Shown: positions 41,760-50,026 of the stretch, piece after piece
How positions within the stretch are numbered: the first letter of the stretch is position 1
Layout: every line of letters begins with the position of its first letter
Assembly: GCA_023433505.1 (NCBI GenBank)
Contig: JAEZCO010000009.1
Coordinates: 1 to 64,000 of the forward strand
Direction of reading: 5' to 3'
DNA: 64,000 nucleotides
Source: Bacillota bacterium
GTDB lineage: Bacteria; Bacillota; Clostridia; Acetivibrionales; DTU013
Made by a program: the position numbers and the translations under genes
The notes under the pieces: generated by a model
The model's input: the letters and a program-made list of their open reading frames with translations, nothing else
Told to the model about the DNA's origin: nothing
Database searches by the model: none

Positions 41760-43934
41760 ATGAAGAGGAACTTATCTTTGATACTGGCATGGGTGATCGC
41801 AGTTACTATGGCTTTGCCGTTGCAAGCCTTTGCAGCCGGTATGGATGCGGATCTGGCCAATGCCATTAAAAAAGCAAAAAGTCTTTTTGTCATACCGGAA
41901 AGCTACAAATTTGAATCGTCTGTCAGCAGCGAGGGCGGCAAAAATGTGTTTTCCCTTAACTGGAAAAGCTCCGGCAGCGACTACAGCTACATAATGGTCA
42001 GAATGGACGACAGGAGTAAGGTTCTAAGCTATGAAAGCTACAGCCCTTCCGATAGCACACAGACAAGAAAGGTTCCAAAGGTAAGCAGGCAGGAAGCCAA
42101 ACTTAAAGCGGAGGCCTTCATAAAAAAAGTCAATCCTGAGATTGTTGATCAAATCAAATATGAGGAAAACAACCAAGCCAATCTTATGGACTCAACCTAC
42201 TATTTTAATTTTTATAGGATCGCCAGCGGGATTTCTTTCTACAATGACCGGGTCAGTGTGTATGTAAACCGTGAGACCGGAGCGGTACAGGCTTTTTATG
42301 CCACATGGACCGACGGATTTGCATACCCTGTGCCCGGCAAGCAAATAACCATGGAGCAGGCCAGGGAGGCTTTCAAGAAAAACCTTGGACTTGAGCTGAT
42401 CTACAAGTATGCATATTCCTATGAGGATAACAAACTGAAGATGTATCTGGCCTATAGACCGAAGTATGAAAATGATATTTATGCCATTGAGGCCTTTACC
42501 GGTGAAAAAATAAAAGTCGGTTACGGGTATTACGGCCCATACTTCGGCAGAGGTTCGGAAAAACAAATGCTTTCCGGTGGCGCGACGGATACTGCTCAGG
42601 TTACTCTTAACCCCGAAGAAATGAAGGCCGTAGAGGAGGCAGGAGGACTGAAACCTGCAGAGGAAGCGGAGAAAATTGCCAGAGCGGCAAAGTTCCTGGA
42701 ATTGACCGGTGAATTCAAATTGAGCAGTTATAATCTGAGCCCAAGCTGGCCGGATAAGGCCGGGTATATATGGTATCTAAACTTTAATAAAGCAGAAACT
42801 GCGAATACCGTATCGGAATATGCAAGTGTCAGCGTTGATGCAAAAACGGGTAAGATTATCGGTTTTAATAGAAGCACACCCTATAAGGAAGGCTCTGCTG
42901 CCAAGTATAAGCTGGAGGAAGCAAAAACGGCGGTTGACGCCTTTGTTAAGGAGCACTACCCTGAGCTTTATACCCAGGTTGCTTATAATACGGATTATGA
43001 AGAGAGCCTTACAGGCAGCCAGGGAACGGAAGCGCTTCGCAGCTACAGCTTCAGATATAACAGGCTGGTCAACGGCGTCGCTTTTTCGGATAATGGAATA
43101 ACGGCGGACTATGATGCAGTAAACGGAAAAATAACTTCCTTTACTATCAATTGGTTTACTGTGGATTTCCCTGAAGCGACCAATGTCATAGCGCTCGAAG
43201 CTGCCTATGACAAATTATTTACGGGCATCGGCCTGGAATTGATGTACAAAATCGATAATACCAGCAGCGTTGTCAGTAAAAAGGTCATGATTGATCCTTC
43301 CGCTACTGAAACGCACGAAGTGAAGCTGGTATATTCATTGAAGCCCGATAAGCCCCTTTTCCTTGACGGAAACAGCGGTGTGATTCTTGACAGCCAGGGA
43401 GTGCCTTATAAAGAAGTAAAGCCCGTTTCATACACGGACATAAAAGGGTCCTTCGCAGAGAAGCAGATCATGGTGCTGGCGGAAAACGGGGTATATCTGG
43501 ACGGCACGCAGTTCAAGCCTAAAACTGAAATCACCCAGAAGGACTTCTTCATACTGCTTTCAAAGACGTTGAATTACTATAAAGTCGTACCTACGGAAAA
43601 AAGTCCGAAAAAGGATATTGACGATCTGTATGCTTTTCTTGGGAAAGAGGGGATTGTCAAGGCTGGAGAAGCTGCACCCTCTTCCTCGGTAACAAGGGAG
43701 GATGCAGTGAAATTCCTTATCAGAGCCATGAAATTTGACAAGGTGGCAGATATCAAGGGAATATTTACAAGCAGCTTCAAGGACCAGAGCAGTATCAAAG
43801 CAGGCCTCTCGGGATACGTGACCATCGCCGCCGGGCTGAACATAGTTTCAGGCAATGATGGCTATTTCTATCCAAAATCAAAACTGACTAGAGAAGCTGC
43901 CGCAGTGATTATTTACAACTATCTGCAGGTGTAA
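41760..43934 (+). CDS. YcdB/YcdC-repeat protein with S-layer homology domains
   Basis: The product is 724 residues with a Sec signal peptide (cleavage near AFAAG, about residue 26). Repeated PepSY-like/YcdB units follow (EAKLKAEAFIKKVNPEI, VNRETGAVQAFYATW, VDAKTGKIIGFN), then C-terminal SLH motifs (SYTDIKGSFAEKQIMVLAEN, FLGKEGIVKAGE, KLTREAAAVIIYNYLQV). It is exported and held on the cell wall by the SLH part. The function of the YcdB repeats is not established. GCGAGGAG precedes the ATG. Confidence 0.83.
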   Translation: MKRNLSLILAWVIAVTMALPLQAFAAGMDADLANAIKKAKSLFVIPESYKFESSVSSEGGKNVFSLNWKSSGSDYSYIMVRMDDRSKVLSYESYSPSDSTQTRKVPKVSRQEAKLKAEAFIKKVNPEIVDQIKYEENNQANLMDSTYYFNFYRIASGISFYNDRVSVYVNRETGAVQAFYATWTDGFAYPVPGKQITMEQAREAFKKNLGLELIYKYAYSYEDNKLKMYLAYRPKYENDIYAIEAFTGEKIKVGYGYYGPYFGRGSEKQMLSGGATDTAQVTLNPEEMKAVEEAGGLKPAEEAEKIARAAKFLELTGEFKLSSYNLSPSWPDKAGYIWYLNFNKAETANTVSEYASVSVDAKTGKIIGFNRSTPYKEGSAAKYKLEEAKTAVDAFVKEHYPELYTQVAYNTDYEESLTGSQGTEALRSYSFRYNRLVNGVAFSDNGITADYDAVNGKITSFTINWFTVDFPEATNVIALEAAYDKLFTGIGLELMYKIDNTSSVVSKKVMIDPSATETHEVKLVYSLKPDKPLFLDGNSGVILDSQGVPYKEVKPVSYTDIKGSFAEKQIMVLAENGVYLDGTQFKPKTEITQKDFFILLSKTLNYYKVVPTEKSPKKDIDDLYAFLGKEGIVKAGEAAPSSSVTREDAVKFLIRAMKFDKVADIKGIFTSSFKDQSSIKAGLSGYVTIAAGLNIVSGNDGYFYPKSKLTREAAAVIIYNYLQV

Positions 43935-43992
43935 AGCGGGAGCCGGGGCTATATTTCCTGCAGGATCAAATTTAATGAGTTAAATAAAGACA

Positions 43993-44021
43993 GGGAGTGG
44001 AGCAATCCACCCCCTTTTTTT
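43993..44021 (+). terminator. Rho-independent terminator
   Basis: GGGAGTGG pairs with CCACCCCC (one mismatch), then seven T residues. Confidence 0.75.
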
Positions 44022-44164
44022 GCTGCTGGGGCGTTGGCAATATTTCAGGAAGACCCATAAATACCTGCGTTGAAATGTTTGTTTTGCTGCAGCGTCAGGC
44101 AAATCAAGTATTTAAGAAGGATTTTTTGCTTAAGTGGCGAATATTATTATATGAGGTGGGTAAA

Positions 44165-44827
44165 ATGATAATAGATACAAGTAAAACCATCGCGTATAAA
44201 TGTTCCTCCTGCGGAAGCTTTGAATTTTATAATATATCGTTGTTTTCCCTTTTGCATAAGAAGGAGAAAAATAATTACTGCAAGTGCAGGAAATCCTGTA
44301 TTACCGTTAAAAAGGAAGGTGAAAGCGGATTTCTGATGAAAACTCCTTGCATTAGCTGCGGGAATGAGCATATATTTTTTATCAGTAAAAAGGACATGGT
44401 TTTTAAGGAGTTAAATGTGTTTAATTGCCCGGAAACAGGGATGCAGCAATGTTTTCTGGGAAAAGACGCATTGGTGCGCAAAAAGGTGGATAGTCTGGAA
44501 GAGGAGCTGGATGAACTCATTGACATGTTCGGCTATGATAATTATTTTAAAAATACCCAGGTGATGCTGGACTCCTTGAACAGGATCCATGACATTGCAG
44601 CGCAGGGAAGTCTTTTTTGCGAATGCGGAAGCACGGAGATAGAGCTGGTGCTGCTCTCGGACAGGATTCTTCTCAAGTGCGCCCGGTGCAGTGCCGGCAA
44701 GCTGGTAAAGGCCGCTACGAATGAAGATTTGAAGGACTTGATGCAGCGGCATGGCGTCCTTGTTACTTCGGATGATTTTGAATATGATAAAAAGAAAGCG
44801 GAAAAATATATAAGAAAAAATATTTAA
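44165..44827 (+). CDS. Zinc-ribbon-like protein of unknown function
   Basis: The product is 220 residues. Four Cys pairs in ribbon-like spacing: CSSCG and CKCRKSC near the start, CISCG about residue 60, CECG and CARC near the end, separated by an acidic helical segment (VDSLEEELDELIDMFGY). The start is the ATG at 44165 after GAGGTGGG; an open stretch upstream (from 43997) lies in the terminator. Probably a cytoplasmic metal-binding protein. I recognise no named family; it lies upstream of rho in its own unit. Confidence 0.65.
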   Translation: MIIDTSKTIAYKCSSCGSFEFYNISLFSLLHKKEKNNYCKCRKSCITVKKEGESGFLMKTPCISCGNEHIFFISKKDMVFKELNVFNCPETGMQQCFLGKDALVRKKVDSLEEELDELIDMFGYDNYFKNTQVMLDSLNRIHDIAAQGSLFCECGSTEIELVLLSDRILLKCARCSAGKLVKAATNEDLKDLMQRHGVLVTSDDFEYDKKKAEKYIRKNI

Positions 44828-44918
44828 TATAAAACCGGCAGATGTGCCGGAAATTGTCGGAATCCTTTGTAAGGTGCATAATGGCGATGGAATTATGAAG
44901 TTTTTGCAGTAGTAATAA

Positions 44919-44947
44919 TTGACAAATATCCGTGGAAGTGTTACAAT
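44919..44947 (+). promoter_or_regulatory. Sigma-A-type promoter upstream of rho
   Basis: TTGACA, 17 bases, TACAAT, about 225 bases before the rho start. The long AT-rich leader (44950-45171) holds no other gene; rho leaders are often sites of autoregulation. Confidence 0.7.
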
Positions 44948-45171
44948 ACTTTGGGTAGTATTCACGAAACATTCTTTTGTTTTTGATTTCCTTAAATTAA
45001 AAAATAGAGGTTTCATAGGTTCTCTGTATTTGGCTGTATTCTGTTTTACCTCATATCCCAAGTAAAACAAAATTCTACGAATCAAACTTTGAAACTGTTA
45101 AAAGTACTGTTAACTGAATGAATTTCCAATAAAGTGGCAATAAATACTATATGTTTGTAAGGCGGTGGATT

Positions 45172-47298
45172 ATGGAAGATATTAATCTTGGAAGTAAGTC
45201 TTTGGAGGATTTGCGGTACATAGCCAAGATGATGGGAATTAAAAATACGTCAAAGAGCCGGAAGGAAGAACTGATCGAGTTGATACTCAAATCCGGAAAT
45301 GATAAGGAAAGCCAAAATGGGAATGAGCAGGAAGCTGTTTTAACTGCAGCAGAAAAAAAAGCGGAAGAAACCGGAGTTAAAGCCAAGCGGGGCAGAAAAT
45401 CCGGCAAACCTGAGGCGGAAGACATTGTGAACGCAGAAGCTCCGGCTCCTGTGGAAGTACAGCAGGAGCAGCCAAAAGCCGAAGCTGAGCCCGTGAAAAA
45501 AAGAGGGCGTAAGAGCCGGGGAGCAGAAGTAGAGGGCCAGGAGGCCATACCTGAAAACAAAGCCGAGGAAACGGAAGTTTTGCCGGAAACAGCAGAAATA
45601 AAGCCGGAAGAGCCGGCGAAGCCATTGGAAGAGCCCAGGGCGGAAAAAGTGCCGGAAGAAGAAGCCGTGGTACTAAGAAAATCCAAGAGGGGCAGACCCA
45701 GTAAAACGGGTCCCGTTCAGGAAACAAAGCCGGCGGAACCTGAAGTTGTCGTACAACCGCCTGTTCAGGAAAAAATTCAAGAAAAGATACAGGAAAAAGC
45801 TCCGGTAAAGGAACCGGAAGAAGCTCCGGCGCCGGAAAAAGAAATTAAGAGACCGGCCAGGGAGTATCAACCGCGCAGAGAATTCAGGCAGCCCAGGGAC
45901 TATCAGCAACCCAGGGAATATCATCAGTCCAGAGACTATCAACAGACCAGAGAGTACCAACAACCAAGAGAGTATCAGCAGTCCAGGGATTTTCAACAAC
46001 CAAGAGAATATCAGCAGCCCAGGGAAGAGGCATTGCCTTTGCAGTCCAGAACTGAAACGGAAGAGGCGGCAAGGCCGGAAGAAAGGGCCGTACCCAGATC
46101 CTTTGAACAAAGAAAGGACAATTGGGGCGCACCTCAGGAAGGTAAACCTTATCAGCAGAACGGAAATGAAAAGATTGAAAGCGACGATCCTGTAGAAGGC
46201 GTATTGGAAGTGCTGCCCGACGGATATGGTTTTTTGCGCAGCGATAATTTCCTGTCCGGTCCTAAGGATGTCTATGTATCTCCCTCACAAATAAGGCGTT
46301 TCGGATTAAAGACGGGCGATAAAGTAAGAGGCAAGGGAAGGATCCCCAAAGAGGGCGAGAAATTCCAGGCTCTTCTCTATGTCCAGACAGTTAACGGAGA
46401 TACGCCGGATATAGCTTCAAGAAGAGTTGCATTTGAATACCTGACACCCATCTATCCTGAGAAGAGGATATCCCTTGAAACAACTCCAAGAGAGCTTTCA
46501 ACAAGGTTGATAGACCTTATAGCTCCCATCGGAAGAGGTCAGAGAGGTATGATTGTTTCTCCTCCGAAGGCAGGTAAAACCATCCTTCTTAAAAAAATAG
46601 CCAATGCAATTACGACCAACTGTCCCGAGATTGAGCTTATCGTCCTTCTGATCGACGAAAGACCTGAGGAAGTCACCGATATGCAGCGCTCCATCAAGGG
46701 TGATATCATATATTCCACCTTTGACAAGGTGCCGGAGCACCATGTAAAGGTGGCAGAAATCGTACTGGAAAGAGCTCAAAGGCTTGTTGAGCACAAGAAG
46801 GATGTTGTCATCCTCCTTGACAGTATTACCAGGCTCGCAAGGGCATATAACCAGACAATACCTCCGACGGGCAGAACTCTTACCGGAGGTCTGGATCCGG
46901 GCGCGCTCCATGCTCCGAAAAGATTTTTCGGATCCGCCCGTAATATCGAATTCGGCGGCAGTCTTACCATCATCGCAACGGCGTTGATTGAGACGGGAAG
47001 CAGGATGGACGACGTCATCTTTGAAGAATTCAAGGGCACGGGCAACATGGAAATCCACCTTGACCGGAAGCTGTCCGAAAAGAGAATATTCCCTGCAATC
47101 GACATCAACAAGTCGGGCACAAGAAGAGAAGAACTGCTGCTAAGCCAAAAGGAACTGGAAAGCATATGGGCCATTCGAAAAGCCATGAGCCGCCTGGGCA
47201 CCGCAGAGGTAACGGAAATGATCCTTACCAAAATGATGCAGACCAGGACCAATGACGATTTTGTCGGCAGCATCAATATAGCGTTTTTAGATAAGTAG
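45172..47298 (+). CDS. rho: Transcription termination factor Rho with long disordered insert
   Basis: The product is 708 residues against about 420-430 for ordinary Rho. Rho_N domain at 5-45 (LGSKSLEDLRYIAKMMGIK), then about 280 residues of Glu/Pro/Lys- and Arg/Gln/Tyr-rich low complexity. The cold-shock RNA-binding domain follows (GYGFLRSDNFLSGPKDVYV), then the RecA-like motor with Walker A PPKAGKT, Walker B VVILLDSITRLARAYN and the C terminus DDFVGSINIAF. Ring-shaped helicase that ends transcription. The start at 45172 follows AAGGCGGTGG. rpmE follows, a common order in Clostridia. Confidence 0.95.
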   Translation: MEDINLGSKSLEDLRYIAKMMGIKNTSKSRKEELIELILKSGNDKESQNGNEQEAVLTAAEKKAEETGVKAKRGRKSGKPEAEDIVNAEAPAPVEVQQEQPKAEAEPVKKRGRKSRGAEVEGQEAIPENKAEETEVLPETAEIKPEEPAKPLEEPRAEKVPEEEAVVLRKSKRGRPSKTGPVQETKPAEPEVVVQPPVQEKIQEKIQEKAPVKEPEEAPAPEKEIKRPAREYQPRREFRQPRDYQQPREYHQSRDYQQTREYQQPREYQQSRDFQQPREYQQPREEALPLQSRTETEEAARPEERAVPRSFEQRKDNWGAPQEGKPYQQNGNEKIESDDPVEGVLEVLPDGYGFLRSDNFLSGPKDVYVSPSQIRRFGLKTGDKVRGKGRIPKEGEKFQALLYVQTVNGDTPDIASRRVAFEYLTPIYPEKRISLETTPRELSTRLIDLIAPIGRGQRGMIVSPPKAGKTILLKKIANAITTNCPEIELIVLLIDERPEEVTDMQRSIKGDIIYSTFDKVPEHHVKVAEIVLERAQRLVEHKKDVVILLDSITRLARAYNQTIPPTGRTLTGGLDPGALHAPKRFFGSARNIEFGGSLTIIATALIETGSRMDDVIFEEFKGTGNMEIHLDRKLSEKRIFPAIDINKSGTRREELLLSQKELESIWAIRKAMSRLGTAEVTEMILTKMMQTRTNDDFVGSINIAFLDK
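45895..46026 (+). repeat. 18-bp tandem repeats in rho
   Basis: About seven imperfect 18-bp units encode the hexad R(D/E)(Y/F)QQ(P/S/T), for example RDYQQP and REYHQS. The units differ at synonymous and replacement positions, so the array is old. Repeat number may differ between strains. Confidence 0.8.
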
Positions 47299-47306
47299 GA
47301 TTACCC

Positions 47307-47332
47307 TTTTATACGCAAATTTGCGTATAAAA
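47307..47332. terminator. 26-bp perfect palindrome between rho and rpmE
   Basis: The 13-base arms (TTTTATACGCAAA and its complement) join without a loop and are followed by further A residues. As RNA it would fold with a small loop; on the minus strand a T run follows. It could also be a protein-binding site. Confidence 0.5.
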
Positions 47333-47427
47333 AAATGCTTGCGAAGACAAGCTTCCTGTGTTACAATAATTTTTGCTGGCAAAATGGCAGGTACTATTTT
47401 GCAAAAGAGCGGAGGAAGGTGAAAACA

Positions 47428-47637
47428 ATGAAGGAAAATATTCATCCCAAATACGAGGAAACGGTTGTAAAATGCGCATGTGGCGAAACTTTTACTACAG
47501 GTTCCACAAAAAAGAATCTGCATGTTGAAATATGCTCCAAGTGCCATCCCTTTTTCACCGGCAAACAAAAGCTGGTAGATACGGGCGGACGTGTAGAAAA
47601 GTTCAAAAGGAAATTTGGTATTGTTGACGACAGATAA
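47428..47637 (+). CDS. rpmE: 50S ribosomal protein L31
   Basis: The product is 69 residues (MKENIHPKYEETVVKCACGE). Zinc-type L31 with CAC and CSKC ligands and the ending VEKFKRKFG. Part of the large ribosomal subunit; zinc content makes it exchangeable with non-zinc paralogues. GGAGGAAGGTG precedes the ATG at 47428. Confidence 0.95.
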   Translation: MKENIHPKYEETVVKCACGETFTTGSTKKNLHVEICSKCHPFFTGKQKLVDTGGRVEKFKRKFGIVDDR

Positions 47638-47645
47638 TAGAGTAT

Positions 47646-47706
47646 TTGAAAAAACCTTATAAAAATGTTACAATAAAGGCTGAACATCATTCAGCCTTTA
47701 TTTTTT
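47646..47706 (+). promoter_or_regulatory. Promoter-like sequence fused to a terminator
   Basis: TTGAAA (47646-47651), 17 bases, TACAAT (47669-47674), followed at once by the perfect 10-bp hairpin AAAGGCTGAA/TTCAGCCTTT (47675-47699) and a T run (47700-47706). The hairpin is the rpmE terminator; a transcript from the promoter would start inside it. Confidence 0.6.
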
Positions 47707-47790
47707 AAAGCAGGGTTGAATCTGTTAGGCACATAAAATGCCGATGTTAACAAGGAGCTTGCGTGTTGTAGCATTAGTGAGGAGAAAATA

Positions 47791-48723
47791 ATGAAAAAAA
47801 CATCAATAGGCGGCCAGGCATTGTTGGAAGGCGTTCTGATGATGGGGCCGGAAAATATCGCCATTGCGGTAAGAAAGCCGGATGGAGAAATTATTTTAGA
47901 TAAAAAGCCTCTCCCGGGCAAGAGTATCATTTCAAAAATACCTGTTATCCGGGGCGGCTTTCTGCTGATCCGGCAGATGATCATCGGAATCAAGGCATTG
48001 ATGTATTCGGCGGAATTTGTAGAGCTCGAAGAGGGTGAAGAGGCAAAGCCTTCCAAAGTTGATGCTTTTATCGAAAAGCTTTTTGGAGACAAGCTGAAGG
48101 ATGCGGTGGTATATTTTTCTCTTATATTGGCTTTGGGCTTCAGTATAGGACTTTTTATACTTTTGCCGAATCTTATTGCAGGCTTCCTGCATCTTGACAA
48201 GACTACCGGCAGCGGAGTGGTTTTGTATAATCTGTTTGAAGGCTTAATAAGGATATTGCTGTTTTTCGGATATATTTACCTGGCCTCAATGATGAAGGAT
48301 ATTAAGCGCGTATGGCAGTATCATGGAGCCGAGCACAAGACGATCCATTGCTATGAGCATGGCGATGAGCTTACCGTGGACAATGTGAGAAAATACACCA
48401 CAAAGCATCCCCGCTGCGGTACCTCTTTTGTATTTCTTGTAATGGTGGTAAGTATATTGGTGTTTTCTTTTCTCGGATGGCACGCCTGGTATATAAACTT
48501 GCTGCTGCGGTTGGTATTCATACCGCTGGTTGCAGGCATTTCTTACGAAATGCTGAAATTTGCAGGCCGTCACAGCGAATGGAAAGCGATGAAAATAATC
48601 AACGCGCCTGGAATGCTGTTCCAGCTGTTTACGACCAAAGAGCCCGATGACAGCCAGATGGAAGTAGCAATTGAAGCATTTAAGAATGTATTGGTAGAGG
48701 ACAAGAATGCCGATAATTGGTAG
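47791..48723 (+). CDS. DUF1385 membrane protein (YqhQ-like)
   Basis: The product is 310 residues. DUF1385 signatures: GGQALLEGVLMMGPENIAIA at the N terminus and YHGAEHKTIHCYEHG with TTKHPRCGTSFVF in the middle. About four membrane helices. The rpmE-DUF1385-prmC order is conserved in Clostridia; the function is not established. GAGGAG precedes the ATG. The end overlaps prmC by 17 bases. Confidence 0.87.
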   Translation: MKKTSIGGQALLEGVLMMGPENIAIAVRKPDGEIILDKKPLPGKSIISKIPVIRGGFLLIRQMIIGIKALMYSAEFVELEEGEEAKPSKVDAFIEKLFGDKLKDAVVYFSLILALGFSIGLFILLPNLIAGFLHLDKTTGSGVVLYNLFEGLIRILLFFGYIYLASMMKDIKRVWQYHGAEHKTIHCYEHGDELTVDNVRKYTTKHPRCGTSFVFLVMVVSILVFSFLGWHAWYINLLLRLVFIPLVAGISYEMLKFAGRHSEWKAMKIINAPGMLFQLFTTKEPDDSQMEVAIEAFKNVLVEDKNADNW

Positions 48724-49606
48724 GGATAGCGGAATGACCATCCGAGAAGCGCTGGTAAAGGGAACCCAAATATTGAATGCTGCGAAAATCGAAACCCCGG
48801 CGGTTGATGCCGGGGTTATGCTTTGTCATGTCCTGGGATGCGACAGGACCTGGCTTTATGCCCACGGCGGGGAAGATCTGGATAAAAATGCTTCGGAGAA
48901 GTACTCTTTGCATCTATCCAGGCGCTGTACGGGGATGCCGGTTCAGTATATTACCGGCAAACAGGAATTTATGGGCTTGGATTTCCATGTAGCCCAGGGA
49001 GTTCTTATTCCGAGGCCTGATACGGAAGTCCTTGTAGAAACGGCACTAGAGCTGGGGAGACAGAAAAAGCAAGGAGTGAAAATACTTGAAATAGGTACGG
49101 GATCAGGCTGTATTCCAGTCAGTATAGCATATTATTTGAAGAATTCTTTTGTCCTTGCGGCGGATATCTCGGAAAAAGCATTGGAAATTGCGCGGATGAA
49201 TGCGATCAAACATGGTGTATCCGGACGAATAGAGTATATAAGGAGCAACCTTTTTAAAAAAATTGAAATGTCGGGATTTGATATGATTGTGTCAAATCCT
49301 CCCTATATCCGCAGCGGAGAAATCCCCGGGCTCCAGAGAGAAGTCCGGGACTTCGAGCCCGGATTGGCCCTGGATGGCGGAGAGGATGGGCTTGACTTTT
49401 ACAGATCAATCGCAAGAAGTGCCCCTGCGTATCTGAAAGAAAAGGGGAATCTGGCCTTCGAGGTGGGAATACATCAGGCGGAACAGGTTGCAAGGTTGAT
49501 GGAGAGCAGGTTTGAAGAGGTTGCAGTGAAAAAGGACCTGGCCGGAATTGGGAGGGTCGTCATAGGGACCCTCAAAAGCCGATTGTATACAAAGTTCAAA
49601 ATCTAA
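48707..49606 (+). CDS. prmC: Peptide chain release factor N5-glutamine methyltransferase
   Basis: The product is 299 residues. N-terminal helical domain, then an SAM-dependent methyltransferase fold with VLIPRPDTEVLVE, the glycine motif LEIGTGSGCIPVS and the catalytic NPPY in MIVSNPPYIRSGEI. It methylates the GGQ glutamine of release factors RF1 and RF2. Starts at 48707 or at the internal ATG 48734; both are compatible with coupling to the DUF1385 gene. prfA is not in the window. Confidence 0.92.
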   Translation: MPIIGRDSGMTIREALVKGTQILNAAKIETPAVDAGVMLCHVLGCDRTWLYAHGGEDLDKNASEKYSLHLSRRCTGMPVQYITGKQEFMGLDFHVAQGVLIPRPDTEVLVETALELGRQKKQGVKILEIGTGSGCIPVSIAYYLKNSFVLAADISEKALEIARMNAIKHGVSGRIEYIRSNLFKKIEMSGFDMIVSNPPYIRSGEIPGLQREVRDFEPGLALDGGEDGLDFYRSIARSAPAYLKEKGNLAFEVGIHQAEQVARLMESRFEEVAVKKDLAGIGRVVIGTLKSRLYTKFKI

Positions 49607-49743
49607 ACCCATAACACAGTTAAAATCAAGGATTAAAAGTAAATCGTCCATAGAAAAAAACATAAATAATAGAGAATTACAATAAAACAAAAGAAAATAC
49701 AATCTAAACTGATTTATTAGCGCTTTTTCTGCCGGTTTATGAT

Positions 49744-49772
49744 TTGACTTATAACCTGGTAATAATTATAAT
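49744..49772 (+). promoter_or_regulatory. Sigma-A-type promoter upstream of the ech operon
   Basis: TTGACT, 17 bases, TATAAT. It lies 255 bases before echA, with a terminator-like hairpin and RNA element B in between. The stretch 49607-49743 before it is AT-rich and holds no gene that I can see. Confidence 0.7.
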
Positions 49773-49813
49773 TATTGGTGGTCAGTTTATAGGTATAAAG
49801 CGGTTTTGGGCGA

Positions 49814-49840
49814 AGTCGCCCCGAATGGCGGCTTTTTTTT
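49814..49840 (+). terminator. Leader terminator upstream of the ech operon
   Basis: AGTCGCC pairs with GGCGGCT (one wobble) around CCGAAT, followed by eight T residues. An upstream GGGCG/CGCCC pairing (49808-49821) overlaps its left arm and would prevent it, so this may be an attenuator. Confidence 0.7.
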
Positions 49841-49844
49841 GTGG

Positions 49845-50003
49845 TTATAACGAGGCATCAAAAAATGTTCCCCACCTCTGTAGGAAGTGGGTGCCGAATT
49901 GGTGTTCACGTGGTGAGCATGTCTTCGGCCTCGTTGAAACTCAGCTGATGAAATTAATTTTTTCTACAAACGAAGGAATTAATTTTGAACCAGGTCGTTA
50001 TAA
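49845..50003 (+). ncRNA. Structured RNA element, copy B, upstream of echA
   Basis: Same plan as copy A: TTATAACGAGGC start, CCCAC...GTGGG hairpin with CCTCTG in its loop, GCCGAATTGG, GGTGAGCAT, GGCCTCGTTGAAACT, TTTGAACCAGG and the closing TCGTTATAA. AACGAGGC/GCCTCGTT is 8 bp. The third stem is AAATTAATT/AATTAATTT (9 bp), different in sequence from copies A and C but at the same place. It begins directly after the leader terminator and ends 23 bases before echA. Confidence 0.65.
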
Positions 50004-50026
50004 TAATTTTGAAAGGGGCAGAATTT

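Noticed and set aside
44411..45085. 224-codon minus-strand frame upstream of rho
   Set aside because: It covers the zinc-ribbon gene in reverse and the AT-rich rho leader; no start signals and a low-complexity product.
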